Assembly: GCA_014621425.1 (NCBI GenBank)
Contig: JAANBB010000489.1
Coordinates: 1 to 27,400 of the forward strand
Length of the DNA stretch: 27,400 nt
Direction: 5' to 3'
DNA from: Cylindrodendrum hubeiense
Lineage: Eukaryota; Ascomycota; Sordariomycetes; Hypocreales; Nectriaceae
Position numbers and translations under genes: made by a program. The notes beneath the pieces are model-generated. The model had not been told where the DNA came from. It saw nothing but the letters and a program-made list of their open reading frames with translations, and did not search any database. Positions within the stretch are counted from its first letter, which is position 1, and every line of letters starts with the position of its first letter. Of this stretch, positions 8,449 to 20,392 are shown piece by piece.

Positions 8449-11153
8449 ATGTTCGTTCTACGGAATGGTAAGTCTTGTGCCCCGCGGTCCCCCTCCCATC
8501 TCCATCACCCATCTCCATCACCCAGCGCTCAGCGCCCATCAATCGCCCTGCGCCCATTTTCCCCCTCCAAAAGAAGGCTGCTTGCAGCCAACCTGGAAAG
8601 CTGCGCCCCAGCCTGATTGCTCCATCTGTCCTATCGCATATTCCGTTTTCTTCCTCCTCATTTTCTTTGTTCCTCTTGACCACTTTCATGCAGCCCTCTG
8701 CTACTCCGACAATACATATAAGCTAACGTCCCTCTCCCACAGTCGGCAAACTCATCTTCGGTTCAAGCACCCAAGAAGCACTGATTGAACTCCCCCAAGG
8801 CCAACTCTACCTCGTACGACCTCTTTCGCCCAAGGGCTACTCCGAACTCATCTTCAAAGACTCAGCCATCCGCGTCCGCCGCACCAACCAAGACTTCCAG
8901 TACCAACTCGTCGTCCAGCGCGTTTTCGAAGAAGGCGAGGCTGAGCTTCTTGCTGAAGAGGAGGGCGAAGACGCCGAGATCGACGCTCTTGCTTCCGAGA
9001 AAGACGAGAAGACTTTCCTACTCGACGAAGCCCTACACTTCCTTGTCGAGATCAGACAGGACGGCGATAAAGTCCTAGCTTGGAAGGATTTGAGCGGGGA
9101 TACCGGTGACCTCTACCAATTTGTCTGCGACCCCTCCACCTCCACGGCCCAAGTCCAGCAGTTCGTGCGAGTAGCACAAGAGTGCCAGTACGAGCGCAAA
9201 TATCGAAAGCCACACACCACCGCCTCGCGTCACGATCTGCAGCAGTTCGAGTTTCACGAAGAGGACCCGATCCCTCCTGCTAGTCCTATCCACAGCCCAG
9301 CCCTCACTCGGTCGATCGAATCCGTCGACAACATGCTGTCCAAGAACACAGCCAACTCGGCCGTGAAGCGGGAGCCTGCCACCATTCCTGAGCAAGAGAT
9401 TGAGGTGCCCGAACTGACTGGGCCCGACGTTGATTCTCCCCCCGAGGCCATCGAGATCTACGCTGCCGTCACCGCCGAACTCCACCTTTTCGACCCTCAG
9501 CCCGGACACTTCGCCATAGTGGATGATGTCGTCATCGCCACTGTCTCGGAGGTTGGGAAGTGGGAGTACTGGCTACAGATTGAGAGCACGGAAAAGGCCT
9601 GGCTCGGCACTCCGGTCGTAGCCGACTTCAACCCCGTGTTCGACTTTGAGTATCTGTCATTCGTCTTCAACCATTTCAGCGGCGATGGCACTGCCAGATC
9701 TTGGCTTCTCCGCTTCAAGGATCAGCCAACTCTGGAGAAGTTCCAGCAGGCCATTATGCAAGCCATCTGGGAGAAGCTCAACGAGACCAAGTGGGCCAAG
9801 ATTCAGGAGAAAGAGCGCGAATACGTTCTCGACTCCTTTGGCGACTTGAACATGGAAGATGCTCCCCTTGAGGATGTAGAGGAGGAGGAGGAGGAAGAGG
9901 AGGAAGAAGAGCTTGAGGACGATCGCGCCCGTGATGAGGAGTATGACTCCGATGAGGATCAAGACAGCACTTTCCCCAAGAATGCCGATGGCGAGGTCAA
10001 CTCCCAGCTCGCGGTTGGCTACAAGCACGATCGATCCTTCGTCGTCCGTGGATCCAAGATCGGCGTTTTCAAGCATACTGAGAACAATCGCCTCGAGTTT
10101 TCGGCCAACATTTCAAAGGTTACCACGCCAAATGGGAAGCTCATGAATCCCAAGAAGGTCATGCTACACAGTGAGGATCGCGACCTCATTCTTCAGAATG
10201 AGATTGATCCCAACAAGTTGTACCGCATGGATCTCGAATACGGCAAGGTTGTCGACGAGTGGAAGATTCACGATGACATCCCCGTCGTCACCTTTGCCCC
10301 TGAGAATAAGTTTGCCCAGATGACATCTGAGCAGACCTTCTTGGGTGTCTCCCACAACGCTCTTTATCGGATTGACCCTCGTTTGTCTGGCCAGAAGCTT
10401 GTTGACTCGGACATGAAGCAGTACGCTTCCAAGAACGACTTCTCGGCCCTTGCTACGACTGAGAAGGGTTACATCGCTGTCGCCAGCAACAAGGGAGATA
10501 TTCGCCTCTTTGACCGCCTCGGAATCCGAGCCAAGTCCCAACTTCCAGCTCTCGGTGACCCTATCGTTGGTATGGACGTTTCTGCCGACGGTCGCTGGAT
10601 CCTGGGTACTACTCGCAACTACATTCTGCTCGTCGATGCTCAACAGAAGTCTGGCAAGAACGAAGGCAAGCTTGGCTTTGAGAAGGGATTTGCTGCCGAC
10701 TCCAAGCCTCATCCCCGTCGTTTGGCGCTTACGCCTGAGCACGTGGCCCAATTCTACCACGAGACTGGCAAGTCTGTCTCTTTCACGCCTGCCAAATTCA
10801 ACACTGGAGAGGGAAGTGAGGAGACGAGCATCATCACAGCTACCGGCCCTTACATTATTGAGTGGAATCTGAAGAGAATTCTCAAGGGAATGAAGGCGCC
10901 ATACAAAATCAAGAGATATGAAGAAGAGGTTAAGGCCGACGATTTCAAATTCGGCTCGGACAAGAATGTCATCGTGGCGCTTCCCAATGAGGTCAACATG
11001 GTTGCCAAGCAGAGCCTGCGGAAGCCTACGCGGGAGAGCATCATCGGCGACATTCGCCTCAGCGATGGGCGCAGAGCATCGGGAAGAATCGGAAACCGAG
11101 AGAGCGGGCGGTACAAGCTCGGAAAGGATGACATCGTCAACTCGCCGTACTGA
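8449..11153 (+). CDS. vid27: Vid27 family protein
   Basis: Exons are 8449-8467 and 8743-11153, giving 809 residues; yeast Vid27 is about 780. The first exon carries only MFVLRN plus one base. The 275-bp intron has donor GTAAGT, branch agctaacg and acceptor CCCACAG, and joins to VGKLIFGSSTQEALIELPQG, the expected Vid27 N-terminus. Further on are a middle region resembling a PH fold (about residues 242-358), a run of glutamates near 385-400, and a C-terminal beta-propeller-like domain (about 429-770, including GYIAVASNKGDIRLFDRLG). Vid27 is a cytoplasmic protein linked by name to vacuolar import and degradation of gluconeogenic enzymes in yeast. Its biochemical role is poorly defined. The identification is firm. 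Only the tiny first exon depends on splice inference. Confidence 0.93.
8497..8522 (+). repeat. 13-bp perfect tandem duplication in vid27 intron 1
   Basis: Two adjacent copies of catctccatcacc occur inside the first intron, about 30 bp after the donor. The following sequence is also C-rich and partly repetitive. It is most likely a simple slippage product. Confidence 0.8.
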
Positions 11154-11993
11154 GCAGTGCGCGATGCAGTACGACGAGGCGTGCGTAATCTGGGGAATTG
11201 AGCGTTAACGAGAGAAATACCAGGGGCTTCATATACCATGACGCCCAGCCGACGAGGAGTTTGGTGGACTTTGAATTCGATCTTTCCAGGCATGGGTTGT
11301 GGGGAAACTGTCTTGTTTTTGCTTAGATACCGGCTGTGAAGGGTACGCAGCTACGTCGCAGTGAAGTTTGGAGGTTACTTCTTGATAGTATTTCCTTTCC
11401 CTTCAGTCTGATGTGCCATGTTGCTATCATGAAACGTTGTCTCTTTTGTCCCTTCCTCACTCACAAGTACTGTGTGTCTATGCTAGTGTCTAGCAGGACG
11501 AAGGGTGGTTGGAAAGTGATTGTCGCTGTGAGAGTGGGTGCAAGCAAGTATCCTAGCTGTAATAGTCTGGATTCATCGATATACAAGTAGCCTAAGTAGC
11601 ATCACAATACAGAATCCAACACATATACCGATCAAACGCACACTGTCGATTTTCCCCTGGGGAGGCTCCCAGGTGAGTTTGGCCGTGATGGATGGATAGA
11701 TGCTGAGTGGATAGAAGCAGTGACGACAACCAGATCCGTAAGATGCACCAACCCAACATAAATGTGGCTGTTAAACACCATGTCCCCAAACCATGGAAGT
11801 AAGGGACATAAGCAAGGAGAGAGATTGAATGGTGTGCAAATGCGGCTGCGAGTGCGCCATTGTAATTTCTAAAGCCAAAACGAAATACCCAGACCATGAC
11901 CGCTATAACCTAATCTCGTGAACTCGTCTCTTTCATACCCATGTGCCAGTCGGAAAGACCCCCTTGAAAAAGCCTTGAGTACTGGTTACCAGG
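11154..11993. other. convergent 3' spacer between vid27 and tps1
   Basis: Both flanking genes point into this stretch, so it should hold two 3' UTRs. No recognised coding region is present. Open frames here are short, and their translations have no gene-like character. Confidence 0.65.
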
Positions 11994-13683
11994 CTAGGCA
12001 TCGTTGGGTTTCACATCCTCGGGTTTCGCCTCCTCGAGCTTCGCCTCCTCGGGTTCCTCGGTTTGGCCAATGCCCAGCAGAGTCTCTGCCTTCTTCCCGA
12101 CCTCTTCAGTTGCATGTTGCACCTTCTGGCCCAAGGTCACAACCGCACCGGAGACGTTGCGAAGGGTCTTGGACTGCGCATTATCCGCACTGAGACGGGT
12201 CATCTCGGCAACGAAGCTAGCTCCCCACCAGGCACTGGTGTACTTGAAGACGTAGCGCTCAAGCTTCTTGTAGTTGGCCTCGCGCTGTTCGGGGCTCATG
12301 GTGACGGCGTCGTGGATGGCGTTGGCGAGCTCCTCCGTGTTCCAGGGGTTGACAATGAGACTGCCGTTGAGGGATTGAGCAGCACCTGTAAACTCGCTGA
12401 GGATCATCACTCCGTGATTGTCGCGTTGGGTAGCAATGTACTCGTAAGAAACAAGGTTCATGCCGTCACGTGTCGAGGACACTAGACAAACGTCTGAGAC
12501 GGCATACAATGCAGTCAGCTCATCGAAGGAAACGGACTGATGCAAAAAGTGAATGGGCATGAACTCGATGGTACCAAACTTTCCGTTGATACGGCCAACA
12601 AGTTCGTTGACCACGGCACGGAGGTTTTGGTACTCTTCCACGTCTTGCCTTGAGGGAACGGCCACCTGTACGAGGACAATCTTGCCAATCCATTCGGGAT
12701 GTTCAGTCAGGAAAACTTCGAGAGCATGCAGCTTCTGGGGCACACCCTTGATGTAGTCGAGGCGGTCAACACCAACGATGAGCTTGACGCCCTCAAACTT
12801 GCGGCTGAGAGCGGCAATACGCTCTTGGACCTTGGGCTTCTTGAGGCCTTCGACGAACTTGTCGGGGTCGATTCCAATGGGAAAGGCACCAACGGTCACA
12901 AATCGACCGTTCCAGTCAACGCCGTTGGGGGTCGTGGGTGTTTCAAGGATACGAGAGCAACTGCTAAGGAAGTGACGAGCGTAATCGTAGGTGTGGAAGC
13001 CGATGAGATCGCAGTCGAGAAGACCTGTTAGGAGAGCTTCTCGGACAGGTAGAATACGATAGATTTCGCTGCTGGGGAACGGGGTATGCAGGAAGAAGCC
13101 GATCTTGACGTTCTTTTTTGAGTTGCCAATTTCCTCACGAAGCATTTGAGGCAGAAGCATCAAGTGGTAATCGTGGACCCAGATCAGGTCGCCGTCCTGG
13201 ACATCCTTGATGACGGTTTTGGCGAAGAGGCGGTTGACCTCTTGGTATGCGGCCCAAGCGGACTCATCGAAGGTAATCTCACCGGGGTGATAATGGAAGA
13301 GGGGCCAGAGGATGGAGTCTATGCGAGTTTATTGATTAGGCGCTATCCTTATATTGGTGGGTTGGGTGGTCAGACTTACTGGAGAAACCGTTGTAGTGGC
13401 GATCCGCAAGCTCGTCGTCGATGAAGACGGGATGAGCGCCGTACTCCTCCTTGAGGCGTTGCTTCATGCCGTCGACCTCGTTCTCGGGGACCTCGAGGCC
13501 GGGCCAGCCATACCATTGAAAGCTGGTGGTCTTGCTCAGGCCGCTCAGGCCAGTGACAAGGCCGCCAGAAGACATGGAGAAGCTGTAGCTGCCATCCTCG
13601 GAGCGCTTGATGGTGATGGGCAGACGGTTGGAGAGGAGGAGCAGACGGCCGGGGACGGCACTGTCGTCGACGGTACCGGGCAT
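11994..13683 (-). CDS. tps1: alpha,alpha-trehalose-phosphate synthase (UDP-forming)
   Basis: Exons on the minus strand are 13683-13380 and 13318-11994, giving 542 residues. The 61-bp intron (donor GTAAGT, acceptor CATAG) splits the conserved NGFSNSILWPLFHYHPGE block, which splicing restores exactly. The enzyme is a GT20 glycosyltransferase joining UDP-glucose and glucose-6-phosphate to make trehalose-6-phosphate, the first step to trehalose, which matters for stress tolerance, spores and control of glycolysis. Motifs seen are LLLSNRLPITIKR at 14-26 with the following GGLVTGL loop, HDYHLMLLPQ at 150-159, GVDRLDYIKG at 284-293 and DGMNLVSYEYIATQ at 386-399. The protein is some 20-25 residues longer than usual because of a Glu/Lys/Pro-rich tail with EEAK-type repeats. 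There is no phosphatase domain, so it is Tps1 rather than Tps2. The start context CTCAACATG is good. Confidence 0.97.
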
Positions 13684-14250
13684 GTTGAGAATGGGTGTGC
13701 AAGCACAGTGGTTCGTGCTAGAGGTCGAGTCGAGTCGGATTCCCGGTTTCCTTGGAGGATCGAAAGACGACGGGTTGAAGATAGGAGGGAGCTTGGTCTC
13801 TGCGCAACTAGCTGCCTCGTTGTGGTCCGTGGAGGGGCAGGGAGCTGGCCTGGAGCTGCGAGCCTGCGTGGTAAAAGGCGGGAGCTGGCAGGGTATAGAT
13901 CACCCCAGCGGTGGAGTTTGCGCAGGGAGCTTTAGGTCCTAGACCAGCGCAGCGATGACGCTACTGCGGGAGGCTATCAGGCTATCAGGCGATTCCGGGT
14001 GATTGGGCAGGGCGGGCGACTTGGAGCAAGCAAGGGCCTATTTTGTCCGAGATGAGTATTGATATCGCCTTGCGAGAATTGACATTGGAGTGGGAGAGGC
14101 AGGTCGACGCAGGGCTTCTGGGGGGTTTTTAAGAGGAGAAGACAGCAGACGGAACTGGCCTGGAGGAGCAGCAAGTGAGGGGACAAATAACCAGACGCGG
14201 AGAGCAATGGCGGGAAGGAGGGGGAGGGGCAAGCACCACGTACCTACCTT

Positions 14251-14274
14251 TGTACCGTAGTCTGTACCGTAGTC
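14251..14274. repeat. 12-bp perfect tandem repeat upstream of tps1
   Basis: Two adjacent copies of tgtaccgtagtc are followed by the related tgtatctgtac. It lies about 570 bp upstream of the tps1 start. Function is unknown. It may be a factor-binding repeat or simple slippage. Confidence 0.75.
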
Positions 14275-15773
14275 TGTATCTGTACACTGTCTTGGGGGTA
14301 TGCAACCACTAGAGGGAATGAATGACGACTCTCTGGCTATGATGAGGAGGTAGGTACTAGTAAAACCAAGGTGTAAGAAGGTTTCAGCAGCGAGCGACGC
14401 AATCGACACGGGCGAGGTGGGATGCCACGTGAACGGCGCATCGTCGCCTCTAATATTACCGCAATCGATGGCTTCCTCCCGTCCTTCCATCGTTCCCGCG
14501 ACGGGCGTTATTTCATGGTAGAGTTGCATCTGACACTGTCCAAGACCCGGCCCGTTTTCTTCAGTGAGGAATCGGTTGCAGCCCGCTGCCCAAGTACCTG
14601 TACCTCACACCACCTCCGGGCCCTGAATGGCAACATCATCCGCCCAGCGTGAGTCCATGATATCATGCACCTGTCGCTTGCCCACGGGGTGCCGGCCAGT
14701 GAGCGACAGTGGTTTGCTGTTTCTGATCGAGCAAAGCCCGCAAGCGAGGTCAATCTACAACCCAAGCGACTCTCCACTCTGCTGCATCTATCCGCTTCTC
14801 CAGTTCAGCACTTGCAGCTTTCCCGCATGGTCCATGGGCCGCACCGGAGTTGATCCCGGGAGTTGAGGCCGGCCTCAGATGGGATCGCCAGTTCCTCGGC
14901 GTCATACACTCCAAGTGCCGTCATGGAATCTCAATTGAAACGGTCAACGGAGTTTGTTCAAATGCAGCAGCAATAACCCCCCATTATTCCCACAGGAACA
15001 ACGAATGGCGGTATCATCCCCTAGCTATCCTCCAATCGACCATACACAACTCAAAGGTGCCAGGGCCCGGCCGGTTCGCGCCGCATAAAACATCCATCGC
15101 GAGGCCAGCCAGCCGGGTGAAGTGGGCTGAAATGCACGCAACCACCCAGCCAATCCAACTCGAGGACAAGACCATGTTTGCCCTGGCATCGGGCTGTTGG
15201 CCGGCCCAAAAACTGCTTTTCGATGTCGCCTGCAAGTGCTTCTGCATTAGTCCGCCTCTTATTAAACGCGACAATCGGGATCGTTCTCCGGTCGCCACAA
15301 CCAAGACGCCCATGCACCCTCGCGCGCGCCTCGTTTCTTGTGCCTGTTCCTATGCCACAGTCCCACAGTCCCACACTTCACAACATCAACCACCGTCCTA
15401 TTACCCGGTTGCGAGCTAGTTATCTTCAACCTCGTAGATACCTGCGGTCTCCAAATCACTGAAGAAAGGTCTGCCACCATTTCCCACTTCATTCGGTACG
15501 AGTCTGGCAGACTTTGGCTGGCTTAGAACGCAGGGACTACTAATAAGGCCTGAGGCAAATTAGCTCAGGGGCCTTGGGGTAGACTTCTTTGACCAGCACT
15601 CTGCATTACAAACCTTTGATACCTTCCTACATAAAGAACAATGAATCACTCCCATCTCTATTCCTTTCTTTCCTTGCAGGCCTCAGATTTATGTATCCTG
15701 CTTCTTGAACTTCCATTCCAATCACATTTGACCTCCCTCGCATCGTTAAGTTTCACGCGACAGGGGTGTAGTT

Positions 15774-15796
15774 GATAAGCTTATCTTATCGATAAG
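15774..15796. promoter_or_regulatory. cluster of four GATA sites in two palindromes
   Basis: Two perfect 12-bp palindromes, gataagcttatc (15774-15785) and cttatcgataag (15785-15796), share one base and together place four GATAAG-type sites in alternating orientation within 23 bp. The cluster ends 106 bp before the rrp6 start codon. HGATAR sites are bound by fungal GATA factors such as AreA/NIT2, siderophore regulators and White Collar-type proteins, and paired inverted sites often raise affinity. Which factor acts here is not known. Confidence 0.5.
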
Positions 15797-15902
15797 TGGC
15801 CCATCTTCGCTATCCGTGGGAATTTTTCGAGAAAGTCCAAACGCATCGCGATCATCACCACTTCGTCATCTCCCCGCGCACGCGCGACCTCTCTTCGCCG
15901 TC

Positions 15903-18567
15903 ATGGAGCCATCCCAAGACTTCAAGTCGCTCCAGGAGAGCGTGCAGAAAGCGCTTGTCTCCACCGTCAAGACCGTCAATCGCATCGCCGCCGAGGACCT
16001 CAGCTTCCAGCGCACTGTCAACCCCGAGGTTGGCCAGCAGCTCGACGACAGGTCGGCGCGAATCCTCGAACTATCCACCCGTCTTCTCCAGTCTGCGGGC
16101 AGGGCCTGTAACATCAAGGCGCCTAAAATCGAAGATGCGGAGGATATTGAGATGAACTGGCGCGGCGTCGTCGACGTGGTCGACTCCGTTCTCGAAAAGG
16201 CCGACACGGCCATGGACGAGTACACAGGCCTGGTCAAGAGAAAGGAGCCTCCCGTGGCAGACTCTGTAAGCCTAATTATATCGTCCACCGGTCTTACTAC
16301 CACTAACAACTATCAGGCTACAAAGTCTAAGAGGGCCAAGTCAACAGCCAAGGTTATCCGAAATGCCAATATCTCCAAACCGCAAATCCTGTTCGAGCGA
16401 TCACCCGACAACTTTTCCACCACCCCATGGAAGCCAATCCTCACATCGAAACCACATGCCAAGGAGTCTCTAAAAGAGAGCCTTGTCACGGTTCCCAACG
16501 AGACTGGCACGCTACAGTATGATTACCCTCCCCTATTCCTCAAGATGCTCCAATGTGGAAACCGATCGCTAACCAGGCACGCTCGTCTTAGATTCCGACA
16601 TCCTTACGAGACCGAAATTTCGCACATGGAGTACCCGAAGCCAGTTTATCAGTCAGCCGAACCCGTCATGTATCAGCCCGTGGAAACAACACAAGCGACC
16701 TGGGTCGACACATACGAAGGCGTTCTCGAGATGCTGAAGGAGCTCAAGAAGGCAAAGGAGATCGCTGTGGATTTGGAGCACCACGACTACCGAACCTACG
16801 TTGGTCTCGTCTCACTTATGCAGGTCAGCACGCGTGACAAGGACTGGATTGTCGATACCTTGCAGCCGTGGCGACACAAGCTCGAGGTCCTCAACGAGGT
16901 CTTCGCCGACCCTACTATTGTCAAGGTAAGTTTGAACAGCAAGTACCATAGCTCGCGAGTACTAACCCCAGCCAGGTATTCCATGGCGCATACATGGACA
17001 TGGTGTGGCTGCAGAGAGATCTCGGCCTCTATGTGAATGGACTGTTCGATACATTCTTCGCCTGCGAGCTGCTCTACTCTGGAAGAAGTTTGGCATTCCT
17101 ACTATCCAAGTTTGTCGATTTCGACGCCGACAAGCAATACCAACTCGCAGATTGGCGAATCCGGTAAGTGTTTGACTGTCAAACTCCGAATCAACTCAAT
17201 TAACTCGCCTCCTTAGTCCTATTCCCGAGGAAATGTTGTATTATGCTCGTTCCGACACGCACTATCTTCTCTACATCTATGACCGAGTGCGTAACGATCT
17301 CGTTGCTGCATCAGATTCAACCAGCGCAGAGAAGAACTACATTGAGCGTGCCCTTCAACGATCAAGAGAACTCTCGCTTTCTCGCCACGAACACCCAGGC
17401 TACAATGAAGAAACTGGGGAGGGTTCTCGGGGTTGGTACAGCTACGTCTTTAAAAACTCCCACTTGGCCTTTGACCGCGAGCAGTTCGCTGTTTTTAAGA
17501 CCCTTTGGAAGTGGCGAGATGACACTGCGAGAAAGGAGGACGAGAGCCCCAACTACGTGCTCTCTACTCACAGCATTGCCGATATTGCACGTATCAACCC
17601 ACCAGACGCCAAGGCACTCCACAGTCTACTACCGTTGAGCGCACCACTAGCGAGGCCTCGTTTCAACCAGATCTGGGACCAGATCAAGGAGGCAAAGGCC
17701 CAAGGAGGACCCAGCTTGCTTCACTTCTTTACATCGATGGCGCCGGATTCAGTACGAAAAAACGGCCGGCCGAGAGTTGCCAAGCCAACTACCAAGTTAC
17801 CAGGCCTTGATGGAGAGGTCACGGTCAGCAGACTGACCCGGTCACAGTTATTTGGGGATATGCCTATCAGCACTCGCTGGGAGGAGACCCGTCCGACTTC
17901 CGACAATCCAGAGGATACTATTCCCTTTCCTTGGCAACGATTTGTCCAGGAGGGCCAGACTGAGGGCGACTCTCAATACGATGAGCCCACCGATGAGAAT
18001 GCCACCGCCGAGGTACAACCCGTGGCGGTGGAAGCTTTGGTCGGCACTAGCGAAGACCAAGAAGCTCTGGATGGGGAGTTTACGTTGAAGAGGGGACAGA
18101 AGCGGAAGTCAGACGCTGTGGAGGACTCGAGCTCAAGTGAGGAAGAATCAGCCGCGGAGAGCGATGAAGAGATGCAAGAGGACAACGGTGTCATTTCCAT
18201 CGTGGATCAGCCTCCCAAGAAGGGGAAGAAGGAACGTCGCAGGGAGCGTAAGGCTCAGACAAAGGGAGAGGAAGTCGATGAGGAACAAGTGAAGCGGCAA
18301 GAAGCCAAGAAGGCACGCAAGACACGACAACAGGAGAAGAAGCTCAAGCGACAGGAGGATAAGGAGCAGAAGAAGTACGAGGCAGTACCGTTTGACTACA
18401 GCAAAGCCAGCTCAGTGATGCACGCGAAGCGGGAGCCCACTGAGGCGGAATTGAAGGCGAGGAGGAAGGTATTCGATCCTTATTCCAAGTCGGCAGATTC
18501 CAACGTCAAGGGGGCGCGAAAGGCGCCGCCGGTCAGGGGAGAACGCAGCGCAACGTTCCGGAAGTGA
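15903..18567 (+). CDS. rrp6: exosome 3'-5' exoribonuclease Rrp6
   Basis: Exons are 15903-16265, 16317-16925, 16976-17163 and 17217-18567, giving 836 residues; yeast Rrp6 is 733. Introns are 51, 50 and 53 bp with GTAAGC or GTAAGT donors. Rrp6 is the nuclear catalytic subunit that works with the core exosome in rRNA, snoRNA and cryptic transcript processing. The N-terminal part matches the PMC2NT domain that binds Rrp47. The DEDD-Y nuclease has D273 and E275 (AVDLEHHDY), D332 ([15 protein letters not shown]), and Y396 with D400 ([15 protein letters not shown]). An HRDC domain lies around 475-529. The C-terminal tail is acidic, then strongly basic ([12 protein letters not shown]), like the exosome-binding and RNA-guiding tail of the family. 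All catalytic residues are present. 15903 is the first in-frame ATG. Confidence 0.96.
16266..16316 (+). other. stop-free in-frame intron of rrp6
   Basis: The 51-bp segment has donor GTAAGC, branch cactaac and acceptor ATCAG, so it looks like an ordinary intron. Its length is a multiple of three and it has no in-frame stop, so retention would add 17 residues ([17 protein letters not shown]) between the N-terminal domain and the nuclease. It is called an intron because the inserted residues do not resemble the basic linker around them. Confidence 0.8.
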
Positions 18568-20392
18568 GATGGACCCGGGTAGGCCCGGTGGTAGCACAGG
18601 GAGTCTTGCATTGTCAATCAAAATGAATCGAGACAAGCTACTTTTTCTCGTACATGGTGAAATGGCACCACAGCTTCGTTCAGTATGCTTTCTAGTACAT
18701 AGAAATAGAACAATGGATAATACTTGATGGCAACACACAATCTCGTACCATACATAACTAATAGCCAGCAAGTCAGCCAGTAAACTTTTTTGAGTACCTT
18801 GATGTGCATTTATTAGAATTCGCCCATGGTCTTTGCGCCCATTGTGATTACGTCTACAACCTTGACGCGCCCATCTCCGAAAACCTTGTCCCGGCTCGGT
18901 ACTTAATGGGCGTCTCCGCCAACCGACATGACATTGTCGTTGTTGTCGCATTTGCTCTTCAGTCAAAATACGTGGTACGTTCATGGAAATAGAACACATC
19001 ATCCAATCGTGACGCTGTCGGATTCTTTTCTACATTATTATTTTGCCCAATTCACCCGCAAAGGAGGTACCGCTGACAGGGGCACTGTTTCGGCTGCGAG
19101 GCGCGGCAGACGAAGAGGGTGTGGACAGTTACGAGCATCACCACCACCAGCTGAGGGGAAGTCAACCATGCATCGCACCAGGGGCCAAATACATGCAGGT
19201 GGCCCGAAGAATCTGCAACACCATAATTGATGAAAACACCCATACATTGACATCGCCTGATTTCCTCCAGAGGGCGGCTCTGCAGTGGCCCATCGGGACT
19301 GTGGCCGTCTCACCCGGCCTGCACGGAAGGGCTCCACCACACAACAAGGGTTCCAGGCTCTGCGTTACTACCCCGGATTTTTTGGCGCCTTCCCCCGCCT
19401 CGCTCACACAACTGCCGGCGTTAGGAGGCGATGCACACGATTTGCGTCGGATGAGTCGCGTGCCTGCGCGCCCGGCGCCATTTAAAGGGGAGGAAACTCG
19501 AGCCGAGTGCAATGCCGTATTTCCATGACCGAGGATTGGCCAAGTTGCTGCAACCTATGCCTGCCTCAAAGGCAAAAGGGCCGCCTTCGTGTCCCGGGCG
19601 AATCACCGGGTGGTTAATTACACGGCTTGCTGACGCGCCTTCCGCTTTCCTCGAGTACCATCCCGAGGTTGAGTGGCCAATTGCAACAATGGGAAGGTGC
19701 CAGCAAAGCCAGCCTTCACTCCAAAGTCAAGCCGCCTCCCACAGAATCCCTCTCTTCTCTTTTCCCTCATCAAACCGTGACACTTCCCCTTCATTGGAAC
19801 CCCAAAAGACGCGTGCTCGCAGAGTTGTCCAACTGATCGGGCCTCGCCGCCCGTCCTCCCACTTCAACATGAGACGATCATAACACTTCCACCACCTGGC
19901 GAAGCACTCTCCCAGACGGCCCGCTCGAAGCTGCGTCACGGCATTGAAAACTCACTCTCCTACCATCAGTCGATGGCACCGTCAACGTCGTGCGATCCGG
20001 ACAGCGTGGCCAGGTTGCTCCCTCACACCCTCGCGGCACAGAACCAATCCTACAGTCTCATCGCCGCCGTTGCCGTGCTCGTCCCGGGCGCCATGCATCG
20101 CACAGACAGCAAATCATCCCTCCCCAGGGCCGTACTTTTCCGGATCCCCTTGTCGATGTGACACAACGTCCTGGTTGGGAGGGGGTGGTTGTCGGCCAGG
20201 TCATGTGACTCTAAAAGAGGGGAAGATGAGGGGATGGAACCTCATCAGCCACCTTCTCATCTCTTTTTGTTTCTCTTCTTCGTCGTTCCCGTCAAGTTCT
20301 TGTCGAGCTGTGTCGTTTGATCAATCGTCGTCAATTCTAGGTCGTGGGGCGCTAGGAGGGGACCTCCTTCATCGTTGGTGGTGTCGTGAACC

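Larger units (their letters stand above)
13684..15902. other. divergent promoter region between tps1 and rrp6
   Basis: About 2.2 kb separates the two divergent starts and should hold both promoters. No gene was recognised. Features seen are a tandem gctatcag pair (13973-13988), AGGGG/CCCCT stress-element-like motifs around 14222-14229, a 12-bp tandem repeat (14251-14274), CACGTG at 14426-14431, and a cluster of GATA sites at 15774-15796 near the rrp6 start. Open frames here have no recognisable protein character. Confidence 0.6.

Noticed and set aside
8136..8788. Open frames of 81-136 codons before and across vid27 exon 1
   Set aside because: They are C/T-rich leader and intron sequence read as protein; the real frame is the spliced vid27 frame.
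9881..9915. GAG/GAA repeat tract considered as a microsatellite
   Set aside because: It lies in frame within vid27 and encodes the acidic stretch typical of the family, so it is a coding low-complexity region.
13354..13942. Plus-strand frames of 193 and 111 codons opposite the tps1 5' end
   Set aside because: The 193-codon frame is mostly the antisense shadow of tps1 exon 1 running into its leader, and both have no independent motif.
19043..19528. 161-codon frame with a run of histidines
   Set aside because: No domain, poor start context and atypical composition; equally open frames occur on the other strand.
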